NCBI RefSeq assembly: GCF_000611645.1
Contig: NW_014013367.1
Span: 21,640-34,346, forward strand
Source of the DNA: Monoraphidium neglectum
Lineage: Eukaryota; Chlorophyta; Chlorophyceae; Sphaeropleales; Selenastraceae
Length of the DNA: 12,707 nucleotides
Direction: 5' to 3'
Shown here: piece after piece, positions 7,043 to 12,707 of the stretch
How the letters are laid out: every line of letters begins with the position of its first letter
Position numbering within the stretch: the stretch's first letter is position 1
The notes under the pieces: model-generated
What the model was told of the DNA's origin: nothing
Databases searched by the model: none
The model's input: only the letters and a program-made list of their open reading frames with translations
Translations under genes and position numbers: made by a program

Positions 7043-10000
7043 TCCTCCTCCTCCTGCACCTGCCGCGAGGCCCCCAACGACCGCTCCTCCTGCTGCTGCA
7101 AATCTTTCTGGGAATCCTCCTGCTGCTCCTCCTGCTGCCGGCTGACATCCCCGCCCCCGCCCCCTTCCTGCAGGCCGGACAGCAGCCGCCGCATCAGCGG
7201 CGCGACACCCTCGACGTCCAAAACGTCCAGCCGCTGCGCCGCCAGCAGCCGCGGCAGCACGCCCGAAGCGCGCAGCACGCGCGCCAGCAGGCGGCAGAGC
7301 AGCCGCTCCCGCGCGGCGTCGCCCGGGCCGCCGCCCCCGCCGCTGCCGGCGCAGCGGCCGCCGGCAAACAGGATGCGCTGGGGCGCTTGCTGCAGCTGCA
7401 GCACAGCGGAGTCTGAGGCGCCGTCACTGTCACGGCCGCTGCCGTCGCGCGGCGCCTGGCCAAGGGAGCTCCCATCTTGCTGCTGCCGCTGCTGCAGTTG
7501 CTGCTGCTGCTCCTGGTGCTGCGCATCAGGGGGCAGCACCGGGAAACCCCGCAGGCATTCCAGCAGCTCCGCCACGCTCCAGCGCCGCGCTGCCCAGGTG
7601 GGACTCTCCGGGTGCTGCGGCGAGCCCAGGCGCTGCGGGGAGCCCAGGCACGCCGCGGGTGCCCGGCGCGGCGACGCCGGCGACGGGCCGAGCTGCTGCT
7701 GCTTTGGCTGCTTTGGCTGCTGCTGCTCTTGCTGCTGCTGCCGCTCCTGCCGCTGCTGGTCGTCATAGTGAGGCCGCGGACTCCCAACCGCCGCTGACGG
7801 AAGCACGAGCGGCTCCAGTGGCGCCGCCGCCACGCGGCCGAGCCTGCTGGGCCAGTGCACCTGCTGCTGCGGCGGCGCGAGCGCCGCCTCGCCGGGGCCG
7901 TCGGGCCCGGCGTCAGCGCCGGCGGCAGGCGGACCCGCGGATTTGGGGGGGCTGCCCGGGTAGGCGGGCAGCTGCTGGGGGCTGCCGCGCGGCCGCGCGG
8001 CGCGCGCCGGCGGCGCGTCGGACTTTCCGCCAAAGACGAGGTCTCCATCTACGAACACCTGCGGCCGGCCGTCGACGGGGCGATTACGGAGGAGGGGGGA
8101 GGGGGGCGCGTCGACGTGCAGGAAGCAGCGCTGAGGCCCATGCCTGCCGTCGACGGCGAGGGGCCCGCGGCCGGTTCGAGTAAAGACGACGGCGGGCCGC
8201 TGAAAGCCTGGGCCGCCGGTCTGGGGGATCCAACTATGGCGGATGCGGCGCCCGGGTGGACGCTGCATCCCGTCAGGAGTCGGGTAAGGCGCAGGAGACC
8301 CTAGATCAAGATCAAGATCCAAGATGAATACCAAGGGCCACCTTGAGGTTGTTGTAGGGGCACTCCATCAGCGCCGCCAGCGCAGCCTCCTGCAGGCGGG
8401 GGTCTGGCCCAAACAGGTCCAGGGGGCTGTAGCGACTGATAGCCGGGGCCTTGCCCTGTGACAAGATGAGTGCGCATGTGTGTTTTTAGGAGGGGGCTTG
8501 ATGGATGAGGAGGCTGAGATTGGGGCCATGCAGCCTCAGCTGGGATGTGTGGGTGCGGGTGGGGGGGGGGGGCAGGGTAAGAGGTGCGGGGTCGGGGTCC
8601 TCGGCGGGGCCGTGATTATGGCCGGCACCCCAGATGGCAAGGGGCACGGCTCCCGCTCGGGCGGCCAGCTGTCGCTCTTTTCACACGATGGCACCCCTGC
8701 CGTCAGCCCCAAACGCCAAGCCGGCGCCTGAGCAGCGCCCTCCCTCTCAGCCCGCCAGGCGCGGCCGCGCGTCAGGAGGGCTGGCGCGCCAGGGCGGAGC
8801 TGTGGGGCCTCGCTGCCCACACCTTGAGGTGCTTCAGGAGTTGGTGCAGCGCAAAACGGGGCACGCGCAGCTTCACGGCGTGCTCCCGCGCGATGTGGCG
8901 GCTCGTGGGCAGCAGGCCGGCCTTTGGCTTCACTTCCACGCAGACGGCGGGGCCGACACGGCGGAGGTCGGGGCGGAAGCCTGGGGGCCGTGCGGCGCGG
9001 GGTGGCGGGGCGCGAGGGCCGCGCGGCGCGAGGGTGGCGGCGTGAGAGGGTGGCGGCTGTGTACCCGCAGCGACAAGGCGCTTCTGGGAGGCTCGCCCAA
9101 TTTTGTTCTCAGGTGTCCCCCAAAGCAAAAACGACGGTCGCCTGCGATGTCATGGACTAGCCCGCCTGCAAAGCGGCCAGTCTATTCCCGCCAAAGGGCA
9201 CGCACCCCTTCCTGAAACGGCATAGCAGCAGACTGACCTCACCGCCGCCCGCAAAAGCGCACGTGCGGCGGCCCCAGCTTGCACCCGGCCGCAGGCCGGG
9301 ACCGGGCGCCCCCCACCTGCCGGCAAGAGCGTGTGATCTGGAATAAGCTGCCCCACCACCCCTGGCGCCAGCCGCCGTCCCTCAGATTCAAGAAGGGCTG
9401 CCAAGTCCTGTGGCACCTCCATTTGGTTTGCCGCGGCCGGCACCGCCTGCAGTTGCAGCGCCTCGCCGGCGCCCGCGGCGCCGTCTGGCCCAGCGGCACC
9501 GCGGCCGCCGTCGGCAGGGGTGGCCGCCGCGGGGGCAGGCTCGGCTGCGGCCTCCGCAGCCGCGGCTGCGGCGGGCCCCAGCAGTGGCAGCAGGATCTCA
9601 CTAATATAGGCCGCCTCGCGTTGCAGCACCCCTGGACGACGGCGGTGGCAGTGGATCAATTGGACATGGGTTCTCGCAAAAGTTGACGTTCGTGGCGGCC
9701 ACTGCAGAACCCAACCTGTCAGAGTCTTGGACGCCGGACGATGCCTTGAGACAAAACCCTCGCCGCCAGCAACAGGTCAGGCATGCTGGTTGGTGGCCTG
9801 TGTGGCATGGCACGCCGTGCGCCTACCCATGTGTCGCCAGCCGGGTATTGCAGGCTCCCAGACCTGTGTGTTGGGTTGTGAAGGGCAGAACGCGGCGTGG
9901 CCAGCGTTTGTCAAATGGCAATACGGGCCGCCAAACAGCGGCCCCAAGCAACCAGCTGCAGGGCGCGCGGCCTGTTGAGCGGCTGCGAGCGCGGCGCACC

Positions 10001-10430
10001 TAGGATAGGCTGCACTGTGATGCGTCCATTACAGGGGCCCATTAGTCAGCACGGCATGACCTGCCCACCCTGGCCTCCAGCTCTGCCATTGGGTCGGGGA
10101 CGGCAGCAGAGTCCTTGGGCCGGGCCTTGCGCAGGCGCAGGACCTTGCCCGCCTGCGACGCGTGGTCACGCAGCGGGCGTGTGCGTTGGTGCCTCTATGG
10201 TAGGCCCCCTCGGCCGGATGGGGCCAAAGTGATGCAGCGCAGGCAAGGACGCTGCAGTCCCTGTCGGCGGACGAGTCCATTGTCAGCCAGGCGCCCGGCA
10301 AGCGTAGCTTGGAGATTGATTTGCATGAGTTCACACTTACAAGAGTGGCATCCGTGCCGGTGTAAGCGAACACAATGTTGGCATTCCCCTCCCCTTTGAA
10401 ACTCCACACGTCCGTGCTGGTCGACTGCAT
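6106..10430 (-). CDS. IPK1: inositol-pentakisphosphate 2-kinase, IPK1 (eight exons)
   Basis: This enzyme phosphorylates Ins(1,3,4,5,6)P5 at the 2-position with ATP to make InsP6 (phytate). Exons, minus strand: 10430-10341, 10152-10069, 9863-9827, 9631-9317, 8980-8823, 8455-8342, 8058-6583, 6312-6106. All phases fit and give 826 residues and TGA. Family motifs occur in order: GEGNANIVFAYTG (13-25, N-lobe nucleotide loop), GKVLRLRKA (32-40), ILLPLLG (~80), VEVKPKAGLLPTSR (190-203, inositol-phosphate-binding Lys), RYSPLDLF (236-243), VFVDGDLVFGG (267-277), SGVLPRLLAAQRLDVLDVEG (~530), TAKDCGVMI (667-675), VDLDLKP (749-755, catalytic/metal Asp region) and LDQRIV in the last exon. Land-plant and animal enzymes are about 450-490 residues. 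Here Ala-rich (~85-125) and Gln/Pro/Ser-rich inserts (~278-420, 440-515, 562-625, 680-738) account for the excess. The start ATG gives a short leader before W9, as in other IPK1 proteins. Probably nuclear or cytosolic. Confidence 0.93.
6313..6582 (-). other. intron 7 of IPK1, stop-free and microsatellite-bearing
   Basis: Minus-strand donor GTGGGA at 6582, acceptor CACTGCAG ending at 6313, phase 0. It joins VDLDLKPLAK to IPIHEALDQRIV, a continuous motif in the family. Its length (270) is a multiple of three and it contains no in-frame stop, so retention would add 90 residues rather than truncate the protein. Confidence 0.93.
6328..6432. repeat. GT, GA and CA/CG microsatellites inside IPK1 intron 7
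   Basis: On the plus strand a (GT)n-rich tract occupies about 6328-6360. A purine (GA)n tract occupies 6365-6386. An alternating CG/CA tract occupies about 6404-6432. The GT and CA tracts are inverted relative to each other, as at 1308-1560. Confidence 0.85.
7003..7055 (-). repeat. CAG12 polyglutamine run next to GAG run in IPK1
   Basis: The coding strand carries 12 uninterrupted CAG codons (7038-7003), preceded by five GAG codons (7053-7039), giving Glu5-Gln12 at residues 602-618. Further interrupted CAG clusters lie at about 7476-7515 and 7690-7750. All fall in the non-conserved inserts of the kinase. Confidence 0.9.
8059..8341 (-). other. intron 6 of IPK1
   Basis: Minus-strand donor GTGGCC at 8341, acceptor GGCCGCAG ending at 8059, phase 0. 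It joins CPYNNLK to VFVDGDLVFGG, matching the family's NN(F/L)(R/K)VF.NG..I.GG. The intron contains an open frame (from 8334) in frame with exon 7 and a short GATCAA tandem at 8305-8317. Confidence 0.87.
8456..8822 (-). other. intron 5 of IPK1, with a G/C homopolymer
   Basis: Minus-strand donor GTGTGG at 8822, acceptor TTGTCACAG ending at 8456, phase 0. It joins HQLLKHLK to GKAPAISRYSPLDLF. A run of 12 G on the plus strand (8561-8572) makes a C12 run in the transcript. Confidence 0.85.
8981..9316 (-). other. intron 4 of IPK1
   Basis: Minus-strand donor GTGGGG at 9316, acceptor GGCCCCCAG ending at 8981, phase 1. It joins DHTLLPAG to FRPDLRRVGPAVCVEVKPK. Confidence 0.8.
9632..9826 (-). other. 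intron 3 of IPK1
   Basis: Minus-strand donor GTAGGC at 9826, acceptor GTCGTCCAG ending at 9632, phase 1. The split Gly codon joins the micro-exon to VLQREAAYISEILLPLLGP. Confidence 0.75.
9864..10068 (-). other. intron 2 of IPK1
   Basis: Minus-strand donor GTGGGC at 10068, acceptor ACACACAG ending at 9864, phase 0. It leads into a 37-base micro-exon (9863-9827) coding VWEPAIPGWRHM plus one base. That micro-exon is supported only by phase and by its likeness to the LW..(I/V)PG segment of the family. Confidence 0.7.
10153..10340 (-). other. intron 1 of IPK1
   Basis: On the minus strand the donor is a full-consensus GTAAGT at 10340 and the acceptor is CGTCGCAG ending at 10153. Phase 0 on both sides joins TGTDATL to AGKVLRLRKA, as expected from the family alignment. 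Confidence 0.88.
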
Positions 10431-12366
10431 AACGAGGAACTCATACGCTTCCCATTGAGTTAAGGCTTCGTCACGCTGCCAGGTGAGTTTGATCTCGCAA
10501 CAACCAGACCAAAGCCTGGGCCAGCAAGCAGGTCAGCTCAGGACCAGCGAGCATATATGATTGAAATGGCGGTTGCATCAGTCTGAAGATATGTGTAAAA
10601 ATCGTCGTATCATGCATGCACTGACGAGGGTTCGATTACCGAGGGGTAGAGTGGTCACCACCGTACAGTAGACACCGCACACAGCAGGTGTGGCAAGCAG
10701 CAGCGTGCTCAAAGCGATTGGGGTATCCCGCCCATACCCGTGCCACCGGTACCCAAGATATGGTGTGTTCACTGGCATCCGTGCCACGCTGGCTGTTTTG
10801 CGATGGTTTTGCAATGCAGTAACCCGTCCTGGTGTCGCTGCTGCGCCGGCTACCGTATTGCAGGACCGGCGCCCTGCTGGTGCTGCCATCTCCCAGAGCT
10901 GATGTGAGATCGAACATGATACAAAGATGGGAGAAGTCACCGCTGATCATGCAAAGTGTGACGAGCACGTGTTTACAAGGTGGCATGTAGGCGGGCTGGC
11001 CGTCTGGAGACCCCACCTGCTAAGTGAGATGAAAAGCGCCAGGCAGAAAGCGTGTGGGGTGTCCCTACTCAAACCCGGACCCCCCTTGGATAAGCCTAGT
11101 CTGTCATGGTTCCAAGCGGTGCTTGGAAGCCAGACTGTTTTGCAGCACCCGCGGCGGAGCGCACGGTGGCAATTGGCAAGCACAGGTTTCAACAGGTTGC
11201 ATGGAGGACTTGCGTGGAGGGGAGGCTGCTCCTACAGCTGTCTAGCCAGAGTTTGCCGGTGGTTATTGCAGCAAAAAGGAGAAAGAAAGCTTGTCGCGGC
11301 TTCACCTTGGCGGCCATCGCAACCAGAAGCGCACTGCGCGTTGAAGCCTTATTGAAAAGTGGTACAAATGCGTGCACTGCCAAGTTGCGGCAAAGAAGTG
11401 ACACTGCGAGGTGGTTGCTGCCAACCCAAAAGAGCTGGAGGCAAACGGCAGCTGGTGGGGCACCAGTTGCAAGCCAGGTGCTGCTCTACATGCCTTCGCG
11501 CCCGGGCGTAGGCTGGGCATCCAGCTGCGGCAGCAACTACACCTGTGACGACCCTTGCCTGGAGCCTACCCATTGCAAGAACCTTCAATAAATTCATCCC
11601 CTTCATATCATATGCGCCGGATAGTGTTTGATGTGGCTCCGGCGACCTGGCCTCCTGCGTGTGAGTGTGCACATCGCATGCTGCTTTCCCTCATTCCCCT
11701 GAGGTGACGCATCCCCGCCTCACAAGCGACTCCGTCGCAGGATACACAATACAGGGCATGATAATTTGATCACCTTGAATACCAGCATAATGCACACGCT
11801 GTCTTGAGCTTGACTGGCACACACGAGCATCATGGCTGGGTGAGACTGGCAATTTCAAGGGTGACGCGCACAGGCATGCACCCATTTGCTTGTTTTGGAC
11901 ACTGCGAGCACTTACCGGTACTACTACTTCCTCACATATTGAAAACCTTACGCCCCGTGTGTGAATTCTCTGTGACCCCTGCCTGTACACAACAGTCAGG
12001 CCTCTGCCGGATCACGGGATCAGATCTTGGGCCATGAATATGCATACCCTCGCTGCATGAAAATGTGAGAACCCAGGAGTTAAATTCGGTATTCATCGGT
12101 CCCGGGTTGGCAACGCATGCCTGACGCGCACGGAGCTCGCCCGAATAGCTGTTGTGAGGGCCCCCGCGGCCAAGATGATGCAGTCCAGGGATGCCTGACA
12201 CGCTCGTGACGATGTTCCACACACATCGCACACCTACCGCACGCATGTGGGCCTGAGCGCGCAGCTTGCGGAAAACACGACAGCATCAACCACTGCAGGC
12301 AGCAGCACTCCGGAGGCGAGGTGCTTCCAGCCGGCTGGGACAGCTCGGCAGACTCAGGCAGCCAGG
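10431..12366. other. intergenic region between divergent IPK1 and the right-edge gene
   Basis: Nearly 2 kb of visibly lower GC than the flanking genes. Open frames here (for example 11106-11591 plus, 11932-12246 minus) show no family motif and no convincing splice chain. IPK1's 5' leader and promoter should occupy the left part. A TATA-like TCATATATGC on the minus strand (10560-10551) lies about 125 bases upstream of the ATG, but this is weak evidence. I see no tRNA, rRNA or transposon ends. Confidence 0.4.
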
Positions 12367-12707
12367 ATGACGTCAGGCAACAAGAGGGGTGGCGCACGCC
12401 GCAGTGACGCTGCATTCCAGGCCCCATTTGAGGAGCCCTTGCAGGCGGCGCTGGCGAAAGCTGCCGAAGCAAAAGCAAAGGGGCAGGCCGCCCTTGCGGG
12501 CTGCGAGCACCTGGAAAGCGGTCACATGGCAGGCCATCAGTCAGACGGCGACGGCAGGCCAGAGAGTGACCAGGACCCCAGCTTAGCCGATCACGAGGCA
12601 GATGAGCACGAGGCGGGCCGCAGCAGCGGTGGTGCCAGAGCCGCCGCCGGCCAAGCCTGCAGCGATCCGGGCAGCGGCACAGACGTGCCTGAGGATCACC
12701 ATACAGA
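12367..12707 (+). CDS. 5' part of an unrecognised gene, acidic low-complexity protein (partial)
   Basis: From ATG 12367 the frame stays open for 113 codons to the right edge. The frame is also open upstream to at least 12301, so the true start could be earlier or in another exon. The N-terminus is basic (MTSGNKRGGARRSD). A short Ala/Lys-rich, helix-prone stretch follows (LQAALAKAAEAKAKGQAALA). The rest is Asp/Glu/His/Ser/Gly-rich and looks disordered. I recognise no domain. The absence of stops over 341 bases with protein-like acidic composition suggests real coding sequence, but in GC-rich DNA chance frames of this length occur. It would be transcribed divergently from IPK1. Confidence 0.35.
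   Translation, partial: MTSGNKRGGARRSDAAFQAPFEEPLQAALAKAAEAKAKGQAALAGCEHLESGHMAGHQSDGDGRPESDQDPSLADHEADEHEAGRSSGGARAAAGQACSDPGSGTDVPEDHHT

Noticed and set aside
6466..7416. 316-codon plus-strand frame with Leu and Ala runs
   Set aside because: It is the complement of the CAG/GAG-rich IPK1 exon. The poly-Leu is a shadow of poly-Gln.
6106..8334. Single uninterrupted 742-codon minus-strand frame
   Set aside because: It joins the real IPK1 exons 7 and 8 through intron 7, and its N-terminal 92 codons are intron 6. Family motifs continue instead at 8342-8455 and further upstream.
10626..10645. GGTTCGATTACC, like a tRNA B box
   Set aside because: There is no matching T-stem, no A box at the right distance upstream and no acceptor stem.
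11587..11592. AATAAA after the frame ending at 11591
   Set aside because: Chlorophyte algae mainly use TGTAA, and the upstream frame (11106-11591) has no motif or splice support.
1..12707. CRISPR arrays, insertion sequences, prophage or toxin genes
   Set aside because: No spaced direct repeats, transposase motifs or phage genes are visible, and spliced genes show the DNA is eukaryotic.

Overview
This window reads as nuclear DNA of a high-GC green alga (chlorophyte). Genes are split by GT-AG introns of about 180-370 bases with donors of the GTGNGN/GTAAGT type. Coding exons are rich in Ala, Gly, Pro and Gln runs, triplet and GT/AC microsatellites are common, and TGTAA-type poly(A) motifs occur where transcripts should end. 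Nothing looks bacterial, viral or organellar. I cannot name the genus.

Layout, left to right: (1) 1-466, plus strand: the last exon of a membrane protein that resembles the C-terminus of a ceramide-glucosyltransferase-like (GT21) enzyme, followed by a long 3' UTR ending near a TGTAA at 1222-1226. (2) 1227-2242: intergenic DNA with a striking GT-rich then AC/CG-rich simple-repeat pair. (3) 2243-5666, plus strand: a six-exon gene I reconstructed by matching splice phases. It encodes a signal peptide, a secreted six-cysteine module (reeler-like), a long Pro/Ser/Thr-rich linker and a five-helix cytochrome b561 domain. The long exon carries one in-frame TAA at 4368-4370. The b561 domain keeps only one of the two haem-ligand His pairs. 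(4) 6106-10430, minus strand: a complete eight-exon gene for inositol-pentakisphosphate 2-kinase (IPK1). All splice phases agree and give 826 residues. This is nearly twice the usual length because Gln-rich and Ala-rich inserts interrupt the kinase fold. (5) 10431-12366: about 1.9 kb of lower-GC DNA in which I see no convincing gene. It probably holds divergent promoters. (6) 12367-12707, plus strand: an open frame running off the right edge, probably the 5' coding part of another gene, not recognised.

How the genes relate: the b561 gene and IPK1 converge, and their 3' UTRs probably overlap around 5670-6105. IPK1 and the right-edge frame diverge. In a eukaryotic genome this adjacency does not imply a shared pathway. 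IPK1 makes phytate (InsP6) from InsP5. The b561 protein would be a secretory-pathway or plasma-membrane haem protein. The left gene would act in glycosphingolipid synthesis if the family call is right.
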